Below are positions 54,399 to 63,285 of a stretch of DNA of 64,000 bases, in pieces (the stretch's first letter is position 1; each line of letters opens with the position of its first letter). The translations under genes and the position numbers were made by a program. The stretch is taken from assembly GCF_003113265.1 (NCBI RefSeq), contig NZ_PUIV01000013.1, positions 1-64,000 on the forward strand, written 5' to 3'. Origin of the DNA: Methylosinus sporium. GTDB lineage: Bacteria > Pseudomonadota > Alphaproteobacteria > Rhizobiales > Beijerinckiaceae. The notes under the pieces were generated by a model. The model was not told the origin of the DNA. It did not search any database and was given only the letters and a program-made list of their open reading frames with translations.

Positions 54399-55091
54399 AT
54401 GGCGTCCCAGATCGACGGCCCCCGAATTCAGCCGAAAGCCGGCAAGGCCAAGCAGCTCGTCGTCTTCCTCCACGGCTATGGCGCGGACGGCAATGATCTC
54501 ATCGAGATCGGCCGGCAATGGCGCTCCTTCCTGCCGGATGCGGCTTTCGTCTCTCCTCACGCGCCGGAGCGCTGCGCGCTCTCCCCCGCCGGGCGGCAAT
54601 GGTTTCCGCTGACCATGCGCGATCCCGGCGAGCGCTGGCGCGGCGTGGTGGCGACGCGGCCGCTGCTCGAGAGCTTCCTCGCCGAGGAATTGGCCAGGAA
54701 CGACCTCGACGAGAGCAAATTGGCGCTGGTCGGCTTCAGCCAGGGGACGATGCTGGCGCTCCATGTGGGCCTGCGTCTGCGCCGGGCTCCGGCGGCCATT
54801 CTCGGCTATTCGGGCATTCTGGTCGCGGGAAGCGAGCCGGCGGAGATACCGCCGCAATTCGGGACCAAGCCGCCGCCGGTGCTGCTCGTCCATGGGGAAG
54901 AGGATTCGATGATCCCGGCCGATGCGCTGCTGCTCTCCGCCAATGCGCTGGCCAAGGCCGATGTGCCGACGCAATGGCATCTCTCCGCCGGACTCGACCA
55001 TGGCATAGACAATGCCGGCCTGCTGCATGGCGGGCTGTTTCTGGCGAGAAGCTTCGGCGTTCCGGTGGAATTCGGCCGCGGAGCCCGCTGA
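54399..55091 (+). CDS. Phospholipase/carboxylesterase family alpha/beta hydrolase
   Basis: A 230-residue alpha/beta hydrolase. The nucleophile S114 lies in GFSQGT, preceded by the oxyanion segment VVFLHGYGADGNDL (about 21-34). The acid is probably the Asp of VHGEEDSMIP and the base the His of GLDHGID. The family acts on short acyl esters or lysophospholipids. The open frame extends far upstream over the DMT gene, but the ATG at 54399 gives the standard N-terminus. Converges on the methyltransferase gene with 7 bp between stops. Confidence 0.88.
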   Translation: MASQIDGPRIQPKAGKAKQLVVFLHGYGADGNDLIEIGRQWRSFLPDAAFVSPHAPERCALSPAGRQWFPLTMRDPGERWRGVVATRPLLESFLAEELARNDLDESKLALVGFSQGTMLALHVGLRLRRAPAAILGYSGILVAGSEPAEIPPQFGTKPPPVLLVHGEEDSMIPADALLLSANALAKADVPTQWHLSAGLDHGIDNAGLLHGGLFLARSFGVPVEFGRGAR

Positions 55092-55098
55092 GCCGCGC

Positions 55099-55857
55099 TC
55101 AGAGCGCCGGGGCGCCGTCGCGGCCGGCCCCCGCCCCCACGGGCGCGAGCACTTCGTCGAGCGGCGGCAATGCGCGGCGCACGGCGCGGCGCAAGCCCGC
55201 CGGCCGATAGAGCTGCTTGGTCGCCTCGACGATGTGAACGCCCCCGCCCGGCAGCGAGAAACGGCCGGCGATCCGCTCGAAGGCCGGAGCCGAGCGCAGC
55301 AGCGAGGCGCGGGCGAAGGGCGGAACATAGAGCGCCTCGCCCCAGAAGACGGGAAGCAGCAGCGTCTCCTGCAGCAGGCTCTGCAGCTGGCCGCGCGAAT
55401 AGGGGTGGCCATGGCCGAAAGGCGTCGTGTCCACCCGCGCCCACAGGCCGGAACGGCTGGGAACGACGACGATCACCCGCCCGCCCGGCGCGAGGATGCG
55501 CCAAATTTCCTCCAAAATGTCGCGCGGCGATTCGCCGACCTCGAGCGCATGGACGACCAGGACGCGGTCGATGCTGGCGTCGGGCAGCGGCATCATCGTG
55601 GTCTCGACCAGCGAGGAGGCGGAGCGGCCGCCGTTCGGCCAATGGACGACGCCCTGAGCCGCCGGCATGAAGGCGAGCACACGCTGCGCCCGCTCCTGAA
55701 AATCGACGAGATAGGGCGTGGCGTAGCCGATCCCGAGCACGCGCAGGCCGGAATGATCCTCCCAGCGGCTCCGCGCCATGCGTCCGACGAGGCGCCGCGC
55801 CACCTGGCCGAGCGGCGAACCGTAAAAATTCCGCAGGTCGACGACGTCGAGAGACAT
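55099..55857 (-). CDS. Class I SAM-dependent methyltransferase
   Basis: A 252-residue methyltransferase. The SAM motif I is LRVLGIGYATPYL near 39-51, the acidic-loop region follows, motif II/post-I is ASIDRVLVVHALEVGE near 96-111, and the motif LAPGGRVIVVVPSRSGLWAR near 124-143. The start MSLDVVDLRNFYGSPLGQVAR is a conserved opening in Rhizobiales homologues, which lie next to gloB as here. Substrate unknown. The divergent gap to gloB is 101 bp. Confidence 0.87.
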   Translation of the reverse strand: MSLDVVDLRNFYGSPLGQVARRLVGRMARSRWEDHSGLRVLGIGYATPYLVDFQERAQRVLAFMPAAQGVVHWPNGGRSASSLVETTMMPLPDASIDRVLVVHALEVGESPRDILEEIWRILAPGGRVIVVVPSRSGLWARVDTTPFGHGHPYSRGQLQSLLQETLLLPVFWGEALYVPPFARASLLRSAPAFERIAGRFSLPGGGVHIVEATKQLYRPAGLRRAVRRALPPLDEVLAPVGAGAGRDGAPAL

Positions 55858-55958
55858 ATCTACTTTTTCGCAATATCTTCGGCGCGACGCAAGCGTGCGA
55901 AACGGCCGCGGCCGCGACCGGAGAGCGGCGCGCCGCGGGTTGCGACAGGAGCGGCGCA

Positions 55959-56732
55959 ATGAGCGTGGAGGTCGTTCAATTCATTTGCCTGGCCGATAAT
56001 TTCGGCCTGCTGCTGCGGGACGAGGCGACCGGCGCCGTCGCCTCCATCGACGCGCCGGACGCGCGCGCCATCGCGGGCGAATTGTCGCGGCGCGGCTGGC
56101 CGCTCACCGATATTCTGATCACCCATCATCACGCCGACCATATTCAAGGCGTGGCGGGGCTGAAAAAACTCTATCCGCAGGCGCGCGTCGTCGGCCCGCG
56201 CAAGGATCGCGGACGCCTTCCCCACCTCGATCTCGAGGTCGGCGAGGGCGACCTCGTCGCTGTCGGCTCGGCGACGGCGCGGGTCATGGAGGCGCCGGGC
56301 CATACGACCGGACATATTCTCTATCACTTCGCCGAAGACGAGATTCTCTTCGTCGGCGACGTGCTGTTTTCTCTGGGCTGCGGCCGCGTGTTCGAGACGC
56401 CGATGGACGTCATGCTCGCCTCGCTGGAGAAGATCGCCGAATTGCCGCCCGAGACGCGCGTCTATTGCGGCCATGAATATACGCAGGCCAATGCGCGTTT
56501 CGCGCTGACCGTCGACCCGCGCAATCTTCTGCTCGCCGAGCGCGCCCGCGAGGTCGACGCGCTGCGCGCCGAGGGACTGCCCACTCTGCCGACGACGATC
56601 GCGCTCGAGCTCGCCACCAATCCATTTTTGCGCGCGGAAGACCCACAGCTGCGGCAGGCGCTCGGCATGGAGACGGACGATCCCGTCCATGTCTTCACGC
56701 AAATGCGCGAAAGGAAGAATGTGTTCCGATGA
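55959..56732 (+). CDS. gloB: Hydroxyacylglutathione hydrolase (glyoxalase II)
   Basis: Metallo-beta-lactamase fold enzyme that hydrolyses S-lactoylglutathione in methylglyoxal detoxification. The 257-residue protein has the binuclear metal motif THHHADH at 55-61, the metal histidine in APGHTTGHI near 112-120, the bridging aspartate in FVGDVLFSLGCGR near 130-142 and YCGHEYT near 168-174, plus the C-terminal substrate domain ending MRERKNVFR, all standard for GloB. It overlaps the cupin gene by four bases. Confidence 0.94.
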   Translation: MSVEVVQFICLADNFGLLLRDEATGAVASIDAPDARAIAGELSRRGWPLTDILITHHHADHIQGVAGLKKLYPQARVVGPRKDRGRLPHLDLEVGEGDLVAVGSATARVMEAPGHTTGHILYHFAEDEILFVGDVLFSLGCGRVFETPMDVMLASLEKIAELPPETRVYCGHEYTQANARFALTVDPRNLLLAERAREVDALRAEGLPTLPTTIALELATNPFLRAEDPQLRQALGMETDDPVHVFTQMRERKNVFR

Positions 56733-57184
56733 CCACGGACTCGAGCGCCCCGCCCTCGGCGGCGGAGATCGCGCGGCGGCTCTCCCTCGCGCCGCATCCC
56801 GAAGGCGGCTTCTATCGCGAAACCTTTCGCGATGCGCGCGCGACGAAGGACGGCCGAGCCGCCTCGACGGCGATCTATTATCTGCTCGGCGCCGGCGAGG
56901 TCTCCGCCTGGCATCGGGTCGACGCGGCGGAAATCTGGCACTTCTACGCCGGAGCGCCGCTCGCCCTCGAGATTTCGGCGAACGGCGAGACGAGCGCGCG
57001 GCAGATCCTCGGCGCGCGACTGTCACAGGGCGAACGTCCGCAGATCATCGTGCCGGCCGGCCATTGGCAGAGCGCGCGCAGCCTCGGCGCCTGGACGCTG
57101 GTCGGCTGCACCGTCGCGCCGGGCTTCGAATTCTCCCGCTTCGAGCTCGCGCCGGTGGATTTTTCCCCTCCCGGCGCAGAATAG
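56729..57184 (+). CDS. Cupin, DUF985 family
   Basis: A 151-residue cupin. Family landmarks are LSLAPHPEGGFYRETFRD near 19-36, TAIYYLLGAGEVSAWHRVDAAEIWHFYAGAPL near 47-78, and the closing PAGHWQSARSLGAWTLVGCTVAPGFEFSRFEL. DUF985 cupins are small sugar- or metal-binding proteins without a settled reaction. Translationally coupled to gloB (ATGA), which suggests a role beside glyoxal detoxification, though this pairing is widespread and unexplained. Confidence 0.9.
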   Translation: MTTDSSAPPSAAEIARRLSLAPHPEGGFYRETFRDARATKDGRAASTAIYYLLGAGEVSAWHRVDAAEIWHFYAGAPLALEISANGETSARQILGARLSQGERPQIIVPAGHWQSARSLGAWTLVGCTVAPGFEFSRFELAPVDFSPPGAE

Positions 57185-57353
57185 GCGCATCCCGCCGATT
57201 CCGCTCGCGCCGATCCGAAATCGGCGTTTTTCCGCGCGGGCCGGGTCCGGACCGGCGCAAAGCGCGCGACCTGCGCGCCCCCGCTAAACGACCCGTTTAC
57301 TTTTGGGCCCCAATACTCGGCGTCATCCGCATTCCTACGATCAGGCCCAGCCG

Positions 57354-59147
57354 ATGCAATTGCGCCATCTCGCCGACAAGGCGGTTTCCACGGGATTGCA
57401 GGAGCCGGCCTCCTCCCTCTCCGCAGCGCTCGCCGCGCCGGAGCAGCAGCCGCCGGCGGGCCCCGATCTCCGCAGCGTCACGGCCTCGATCGGCATGCTC
57501 GCCTATGAGTGGGACATAGCGACCGATCGGCTGAGCTGGGGCGAAAATCTCCGCGAGGTGCTCGCGACTTTCGCGGACGTCGATCTATCGACCGGGCGCG
57601 CCTATGGCGAGCGGCTCGGCGCGCAGAGCGCGACGTCGCGCTTCGACGCCATCGTCACCAGCGCCGGCCGCGACGACGGACACGGCGTGTTGTACAATGC
57701 GATCTACGCCCTCGCGCCGCCGCGCGAGACCGGCGGCGGCTCTCTCGTGTGGATCGAGGATTGCGGCAAATGGTTCGCCGGCCGCGACGGCCGTCCGAGC
57801 CGCGCCCATGGCGTCGTTCGCGTCATCACCGAGCGCCATGAGATGGAGCGCCGGCTCACCCGCAGCGCGCAATTCGACGCGCTCACCGGCGCGATGAGCC
57901 GAGCTCTGCTCGCCGAACATTCGCTGCGCCTGCTCGGACAGCCCGAGAAGACGCGCAAGCCTTTCACAATATTGCTGGTCGCGCTCGAAAACCTTTTCGC
58001 GCTCAACCGCACCTACGGATATGACGCCGGCGACGAGATCATCGTCGGCCTCGCCACGCGCTTGCGCGCCAATGTCCGCGTCAATGATCTCGTGGCGCGC
58101 TACGCCGGCAATAAATTCGCCGTGCTGCTCGAGAATTGCGACGTGGAGCAGGCCAAAGCGAGCGGCCAGCGGCTCATCGAGGTCATCGCGCATTCGCCTT
58201 TCGCGACCGAGATCGGCGTGGTCTCCGTCTCGGCGCGCATCGGCGCCGTCGTCGCGCCGCGCGACGGCAGATCGCCCGCCGTTCTGTTCCAGCACGCGGA
58301 AGAAGCGCTCGACGCCGCGCGCCAGCGCAATGCTCAGCGGCTCGTCTGCTACGCCACTTCGCTCGCGCGCGACAATGGACGGCTGCACGCGCTCCAAATT
58401 TCCGACAGCGTCGTCTCCGCGCTCAACGAGCGCCGCGTCGAGCTCGCCTTTCAGCCCATCGTCGACGCGCAAACAGGCGACACGGCCTTTTATGAAGCGC
58501 TGCTGCGCGTGCGGCTCGCCGACGGCGCCATCGTCGTCCCCGGCGACATTCTGCCGATCGCCGAGAAATCCGGCCTCGTCCGGCTGCTGGACCAGCGCGT
58601 TCTGGAGCTGGCGCTGGCGCGCCTGCGCGCCGATCCGTCGCTACGCATTTCGGTGAACGCTTCCGTCGCCACGCTGCACGACCCGGAATGGCCGGACTGG
58701 CTCGCCAACGCCACGCATGTCTACGCCGGCGTCGCCGATCGCCTCACGATCGAAATCACCGAGACGACGCTGATCGACGATTTCGACAAGACGCGGCAAC
58801 TGATCTGCGATTGCAAGCGCCTCGGCATCAAATTCGCCATGGACGATTTCGGCGCCGGGCACACATCCTTCCGCAATCTGCGTCTGCTCGACTTCGACTT
58901 CGTCAAGATCGACGGCGTCTTCATTCAGAACATCATCAAATCGGAAGATGATCGCTTCTTCGTGCGCACGCTCACCGATCTCGCCAAACATCTCGGCCTG
59001 AAGATCGTCGCGGAATGGGTGGAGGACGAAGCGACCGCGCGGCTGCTGCGCGGCTGGGGCGTCGACTTTTTCCAGGGCTCGCTGTTCGGCTCCGCCATGA
59101 TGGCCTCGGCGCCGGGCGAGACGCTCGATCTCGCCCGGCGCGCCTGA
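57354..59147 (+). CDS. PAS-GGDEF-EAL protein, probable c-di-GMP phosphodiesterase
   Basis: A 597-residue signalling protein without membrane segments. A PAS-like region spans about 45-165 (ASIGMLAYEWDIATDRLSWG), a GGDEF domain about 170-325, and an EAL domain about 345-590. The GGDEF signature is replaced by AGNKF, so cyclase activity is very unlikely. EAL motifs are complete: YEALLR, SVNASV, EITETT, AMDDFGAGHTS, DFVKID, VAEWVED and FFQGSLFG, so c-di-GMP hydrolysis is expected. The ATG at 57354 is preferred over a TTG at 57303. It stands alone, convergent with phaR. Confidence 0.9.
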   Translation: MQLRHLADKAVSTGLQEPASSLSAALAAPEQQPPAGPDLRSVTASIGMLAYEWDIATDRLSWGENLREVLATFADVDLSTGRAYGERLGAQSATSRFDAIVTSAGRDDGHGVLYNAIYALAPPRETGGGSLVWIEDCGKWFAGRDGRPSRAHGVVRVITERHEMERRLTRSAQFDALTGAMSRALLAEHSLRLLGQPEKTRKPFTILLVALENLFALNRTYGYDAGDEIIVGLATRLRANVRVNDLVARYAGNKFAVLLENCDVEQAKASGQRLIEVIAHSPFATEIGVVSVSARIGAVVAPRDGRSPAVLFQHAEEALDAARQRNAQRLVCYATSLARDNGRLHALQISDSVVSALNERRVELAFQPIVDAQTGDTAFYEALLRVRLADGAIVVPGDILPIAEKSGLVRLLDQRVLELALARLRADPSLRISVNASVATLHDPEWPDWLANATHVYAGVADRLTIEITETTLIDDFDKTRQLICDCKRLGIKFAMDDFGAGHTSFRNLRLLDFDFVKIDGVFIQNIIKSEDDRFFVRTLTDLAKHLGLKIVAEWVEDEATARLLRGWGVDFFQGSLFGSAMMASAPGETLDLARRA

Positions 59148-59174
59148 GCGCGCATCCACGCCGAATTGTCTTCG

Positions 59175-59211
59175 GCGCGAAGCCTTCGCGCAGGGCGGCG
59201 AGGACGCCCTG
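59175..59211. terminator. Two adjacent hairpins between the EAL gene and phaR
   Basis: GCGCGAAG/CTTCGCGC forms a stem at 59175-59191, directly followed by CAGGGCG/CGCCCTG at 59191-59211 with a seven-base loop, ending one base before the phaR stop codon. The gene ends converge here, so these hairpins may end transcription on either strand, but neither has a T-run. Confidence 0.4.
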
Positions 59212-59823
59212 TCAGCTCTTGCTCGACAATTGGTCGATGCGCTTGTTCAGCTCGTCGAGCTGACGCTTCATCTCGTCGAGATCGGATCGCGGCGGCTCGG
59301 CGGGGGCAACTGCCGCCTCGGCGGAGGCGGCGGGCGGCTCGGCCGGCAGGCCGAAGGGGTTGAACATGGTCAGCGCATGGCGGAACACCGCCATATTCTT
59401 GCGCGCCTGCTCCTCGAGCGACTGAAAAGCCTGGCGCGTCGGCTCGCCGAAAGGCGCACCTTCCAGCGCCTGCGAGACCTGATCGCGAAACTTCTGCTGA
59501 TCGCGGGTCAGTCGGTCGATGCTGAACTCGAGATAGCTCGGCACCAGCATTTGCATCGAATCGCCATAGAAGCGGATGAGCTGGCGCAGGAAGGCGATGG
59601 GCAGCAGGCTCTGCCCGTCCTTGCTCTCCTGCTCGAAGATGATCTGCGTCAGCACGGGGCGGGTGATGTCCTCCCCCGTCTTGGCGTCGCAGACGACGAA
59701 ATCCTCGCCGCGCTTGACCATGGCGGCAAGATCCTCGAGCGTGACATAAGTGCTCGTGCCGGTGTCGTAGAGACGGCGATTGGCGTATTTCTTGATCGTC
59801 GTCGGCTTTTTCTCGGTGGCCAT
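59212..59823 (-). CDS. phaR: Polyhydroxyalkanoate synthesis repressor PhaR
   Basis: DNA- and PHA-binding repressor of phasin and PHA genes. The 203-residue protein has the PHB_acc_N domain TIKKYANRRLYDTGTSTYVTLEDLA near 9-33 and the accumulation-regulator repeat SLLPIAFLRQLIRFYGDSMQ near 72-91, then a tail ending in a coiled coil (SDLDEMKRQLDELNKRIDQL). Length and order are standard. The frame is open upstream but the ATG at 59823 gives the conserved N-terminus. No phaC, phaA or phaB adjoin, so the PHA operon must lie outside the window. Confidence 0.94.
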   Translation of the reverse strand: MATEKKPTTIKKYANRRLYDTGTSTYVTLEDLAAMVKRGEDFVVCDAKTGEDITRPVLTQIIFEQESKDGQSLLPIAFLRQLIRFYGDSMQMLVPSYLEFSIDRLTRDQQKFRDQVSQALEGAPFGEPTRQAFQSLEEQARKNMAVFRHALTMFNPFGLPAEPPAASAEAAVAPAEPPRSDLDEMKRQLDELNKRIDQLSSKS

Positions 59824-60184
59824 GTTCCGCCCGCCGCCTCCGTCGTCCTGGCGCGCCGCCACGATCTTCTCGGTTCCGGCGAGCTGAGCGCCGGCTCCTT
59901 TCTCATATTTCGGCGTGCGTAGCAAAATATCCTCGCTTTTCGTCCCGCGACGCGCAGAGCGACCGCAGCTCTCCCCCGAACGATAGCCGCAACCGCCCGC
60001 ATCCCGCAATAAATTCGTCGCGAAAAGGCGGTTTGCGCGCGCCGAGAGCCGTTTTTGAGGCAACCGCCTCTCGCTCGGCGACGCGGCCTCGGCTATATTG
60101 GCGACATTATTCGCCGAACGCCCGGGATCGAGCGCCCCGGGATCGAACGCTCCGGCGCGAGCCCGAGCGCGACAGGAGGACGAT
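59824..60184. other. Divergent intergenic region upstream of phaR (361 bp)
   Basis: Holds the promoters of phaR (minus) and of a lipoprotein gene (plus). An inverted repeat ATATTT-N14-AAATAT at 59905-59910 and 59925-59930 is a possible operator for phaR, which is autoregulated in other bacteria; the sequence TTTGCTACGCACG lies within it. Near 60123-60152 a 15-bp unit (CGGGATCGARCGCYC) is repeated in tandem. No gene is evident. Confidence 0.45.
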
Positions 60185-60439
60185 ATGCCGATCACGAAGC
60201 TGCTGCTGGCGGCGGCCGCGGCGCTCCTCGTCGGGGCCTGCAACACCACGAATCTGGCCGAGCAGCGCGCCGCCGACGAGGCCCGCTGCCGAAGCTATGG
60301 CTTCCGACCCGGATCGGACCCGTTTTCGAAATGCCTGCTGCAGGTTGATCTCGATCGTTCGGCCGACCGGCGCGCGGCCCGCTACGACTATCCCTATGGC
60401 TTCGGCCCGCGGGGCTATTATTGGGGCCGCGGCTGGTGA
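60185..60439 (+). CDS. Small lipoprotein, conserved in Rhizobiales (84 aa)
   Basis: An 84-residue protein with a lipoprotein signal: lipobox LVGAC with the cysteine near residue 19. The mature part has CRSYGFRPGSDPFSKCLLQVDL, a cysteine pair and motif I associate with short uncharacterised Rhizobiales lipoproteins, then a Tyr/Gly-rich end (YPYGFGPRGYYWGRGW). AGGAGG at 60174-60179 lies five bases before the ATG. Function unknown; membrane-anchored in the periplasm. Confidence 0.8.
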   Translation: MPITKLLLAAAAALLVGACNTTNLAEQRAADEARCRSYGFRPGSDPFSKCLLQVDLDRSADRRAARYDYPYGFGPRGYYWGRGW

Positions 60440-60720
60440 TGACGCGCGGATCCGGCGACGACGACGGAAATCCGACAGAAACCGGGCGAATTCGCGATTT
60501 TTCGCCGCGGCGCAGCGCGCCGTTTCCCGCAGCGCGGCAATAAGGTAAGAGAGGCGAGGCGCGGCTTCGAGCCCCTCGCTTGAGACGGCCCCGCCCATGT
60601 GCGAAACAGCGCGCGAGGGCGACGCGAATGGCGGCCGATTCGCCGAGCGGGGCCGACGCCTGTGCGGCGCCCGCACGGACGCTGGCGAGAGCGAGACGGG
60701 CCGAAAACGGAATTGGGCTC

Positions 60721-61755
60721 ATGTTGTTCAACATAGAAGCCGACCGTGGCGACCAGATCGTCGGCTATGTCGTTCCGGATGATTATTCTATCTCGCCGAC
60801 GCTTCGCATCATTCAGGGCGGCGCCGAGATCGCGGAACTGCTCTGCCGCGAGGCGCGCCCGTCTCTGGTGGCGGCCGGCCGGCACGCGACGGGTCTTTGC
60901 GGCTTCACCGTCGACAGCTCGATCGTCCCCGATCTCGTGTCGAATCAGAGCCTCGAGATTCGCGAGGCCGAATCCGGCATCTTGATCTACCGGCGGCGCA
61001 ACGGCTCGGAGGTCACGCATCGGCGGGTCTTTCGGCTGGAGACGCATCTCTTCCCGCTGTGGCGGCTGGACGAGAAGGTGGAGCACAAGTTTCAGTTCTT
61101 CCACAAAGGCGTGGAGCGGCACGGACGCGAGACCGCGCAGCAAGTCTTCATGCTCGAGAACGTCTCCTCGCTCTATGTGAGCGGCCGGCTGACTTTCGCC
61201 GGCTATTCCAATCATATTCACGACAAGTTCAAGACCATCGTCTTGCTGCACGACCCCTATCTCGAGCTCGCCGAGCGTCTGCTGACCTTGAAGCATGTCT
61301 CGCGGTTCGGCGACGAATTGCTCGGGGCGAGAGACATGATCTCCTATCAGCGGGCGATCGAATTCGCGCAGCAGATCGAGCCCGACGGCAGCGGGCTGCG
61401 CCGCGCCTTCGACGCGATGCCGCGCGACGTCATCGGCGTCTTCGCCAATCCGCTGACGCGGCAGCTCTCCTCCGACTCGCTGGAAGAGCCGCCGCCCAAA
61501 AACGGCGTCGCCAAGGCGCTCGCCGCGCTCGCGAGCTTTTCGGTTGTGGGGCTGCGCGACAGCCAGGACCGTTTTCTCGAGGAGGTGGAAGCCCTGCTGG
61601 ACATAGAACCGGCGACGCTGCCGACGCTTCCCCATTTCGCCGCCGTCGGCGACTTGGCGCGGGAGCTGCGCCGTCTGCCGGAAGTCGAGCTGCTGCTCGA
61701 GCAGGACCTCGAAATCTACCACACCGCCAAGACGGCGATCGAGGAGGCCATTTGA
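60721..61755 (+). CDS. Hypothetical protein of a capsule-type locus (344 aa)
   Basis: Not assigned to a named family. The first 95 residues form a beta-rich domain with the pattern IVGYVVPDDYSISPTLRIIQ, EIAELLCREARPSLVAAGRH, then CGFTVDSSIVPDL and ILIYRRR; this type of domain recurs beside glycosyltransferase and sulfotransferase modules in polysaccharide loci. The remaining 250 residues are mixed alpha/beta with ETAQQVFMLENVSSLYVSGR and HDPYLELAERLLTL. No signal peptide or membrane helix. It lies 76 bp before the KpsE-like gene on the same strand, so a role in capsule synthesis or export is inferred. The ATG at 60721 is chosen by domain start. Confidence 0.65.
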   Translation: MLFNIEADRGDQIVGYVVPDDYSISPTLRIIQGGAEIAELLCREARPSLVAAGRHATGLCGFTVDSSIVPDLVSNQSLEIREAESGILIYRRRNGSEVTHRRVFRLETHLFPLWRLDEKVEHKFQFFHKGVERHGRETAQQVFMLENVSSLYVSGRLTFAGYSNHIHDKFKTIVLLHDPYLELAERLLTLKHVSRFGDELLGARDMISYQRAIEFAQQIEPDGSGLRRAFDAMPRDVIGVFANPLTRQLSSDSLEEPPPKNGVAKALAALASFSVVGLRDSQDRFLEEVEALLDIEPATLPTLPHFAAVGDLARELRRLPEVELLLEQDLEIYHTAKTAIEEAI

Positions 61756-61831
61756 CGAAAAATCGACAGGCTGCGGCAACTCCGGCGCGCCTCTGCGGAC
61801 CGCCTTCGCCGCGAATTCCCGGCCAGCGCCG

Positions 61832-63121
61832 ATGATCGAAACCAAGCCGCCGCTCGAGGAGGACCGCCTTCGCCTGCGCGCCGAGGAGAGATCCTCGCGC
61901 TCGCTGGTTCCGGCCGCATGGCTGCGGCCGCTCGCCAATGCGCCAGAGGCCGCGCGTCAGCTCGCGGGCCGTGTCGAGCGGATCGCGACCGAGGCCAATC
62001 GCGCGCTGGAGAGCCGCACGCGCATTCCGCCGCTCTGGCTGAGCTTCATCGCCTTCGTGATCGTCCCTTCCTTCGCGGGGGCGGTCTACTTCGCCTTTTT
62101 CGCCGCCGAACAATTCATGGTCGAGACCCGTTTTGCGGTGCGCGCCATAGAAATGGAGGCGATGGCGACGCCCAAGGGGGAATCGGCCGCCTTCACCTTC
62201 ACCCCCTCCGGCCAGAACGCCTATATCGTGACGAGCTATATCCGCAGCAGGGCGATCGTCACGGATGTGTCGTCCAAGCTCGATCTGCGCGCGATCTATC
62301 GCCGGCCGGAAGCCGATTTCTGGGCGCGCCTGCGCCGCGACGCCACGATCGACGCGCTGACCGACTATTGGCAATCCATGGTCGAGACCACGGTCGACGC
62401 CAATTCCAGCCTCGTCACCGTCAAGGTCCGCGCCTTCCGCAAGGGCGACGCGCTCGCGCTCGCTTCGGCGATCGTCGCGGCGAGTGAATCGCTGGTCAAT
62501 CGCATCTCCGAACGCGCGCGGCGGGACGCCACCGCAATGGCGGAAAAGGATGTGCGCCGCGCTTTCGAATCGGTTCAGGCGGCGCTGGCCGATCTGCACA
62601 AGTTCCGCGACGAGTTCGGCGTGATCGATCCGAGCCTGACAGGCGGCGAGATCGTCGCGCTGCTGGCGCCGCTGGTCGCGCAGAAGATCAAGCTCGAAGG
62701 CGAGCTGTTCGTCGCCGGCCATGAATTGTCGGCGGACGCGCCGACGGTGCGCGTCCTGCGCGAGCAGCTCGAATCGGCCGAAAAGCAGATCAAGGAGCTG
62801 AAGGGGCGCCTGACCTCCAGCGACGGGAAGAGCCCGTCGAGCTCTACAATGTCCGGGATTCTGGCGAAATTCGAGGAGCTCGAAGTTCGCAAGGCGCTCG
62901 CCGAACGCTTCTACGCGCTCTCCAAGGCCGATCACGACCGCGCGCTGTTGCGCGCCAACCGGCAGAGCATCTATCTCACCGTCTTCGTCCCGCCCGCGGA
63001 GCCGGAGATCGCGCGCTATCCGCACCGGGTGACCTATCCGGTGCTGATCTTTCTCGCCTTCGCCGTCGTGTGGAGCATTTTCGTCCTGCTTCTCGCGACG
63101 ATCGAGGACCACCGGCTCTGA
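61832..63121 (+). CDS. kpsE: Capsule polysaccharide export inner-membrane protein, KpsE/RkpR family
   Basis: A 429-residue polysaccharide co-polymerase-like protein. One membrane helix lies near 68-90 (LWLSFIAFVIVPSFAGAVYF) and one near 402-424 at the C-terminus; between them is a periplasmic domain with FMVETRFAVRAIEMEAM, YIVTSYIRSRAIV and a long coiled coil (about 230-350). This is the layout of KpsE, CtrB and RkpR, which bridge the ABC exporter to the outer-membrane channel in group 2 capsule export. KpsM, KpsT and KpsD partners are not in the window and may lie beyond its end. Confidence 0.85.
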   Translation: MIETKPPLEEDRLRLRAEERSSRSLVPAAWLRPLANAPEAARQLAGRVERIATEANRALESRTRIPPLWLSFIAFVIVPSFAGAVYFAFFAAEQFMVETRFAVRAIEMEAMATPKGESAAFTFTPSGQNAYIVTSYIRSRAIVTDVSSKLDLRAIYRRPEADFWARLRRDATIDALTDYWQSMVETTVDANSSLVTVKVRAFRKGDALALASAIVAASESLVNRISERARRDATAMAEKDVRRAFESVQAALADLHKFRDEFGVIDPSLTGGEIVALLAPLVAQKIKLEGELFVAGHELSADAPTVRVLREQLESAEKQIKELKGRLTSSDGKSPSSSTMSGILAKFEELEVRKALAERFYALSKADHDRALLRANRQSIYLTVFVPPAEPEIARYPHRVTYPVLIFLAFAVVWSIFVLLLATIEDHRL

Positions 63122-63285
63122 GCGGAAGGCCCGGCGACGCCGCGGCGGCCAGCGCCACAAAAGGCTTTACCCGGCGGCGGATTCGCAGGAATCTCGCCCC
63201 TCGCTTCGACGCGTTTTCGACGCCGAACCAGCGTCCGCTGCGGCCGGAAACGCTCTCGACGCACGAAAGGAGAGGTCGGCGATCG

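Noticed and set aside
63196-63226. GGAAT followed by CGTT upstream of chaC as an EcfG promoter
   Set aside because: The -35 has a mismatch and the spacer is 19 bases instead of 16-17.
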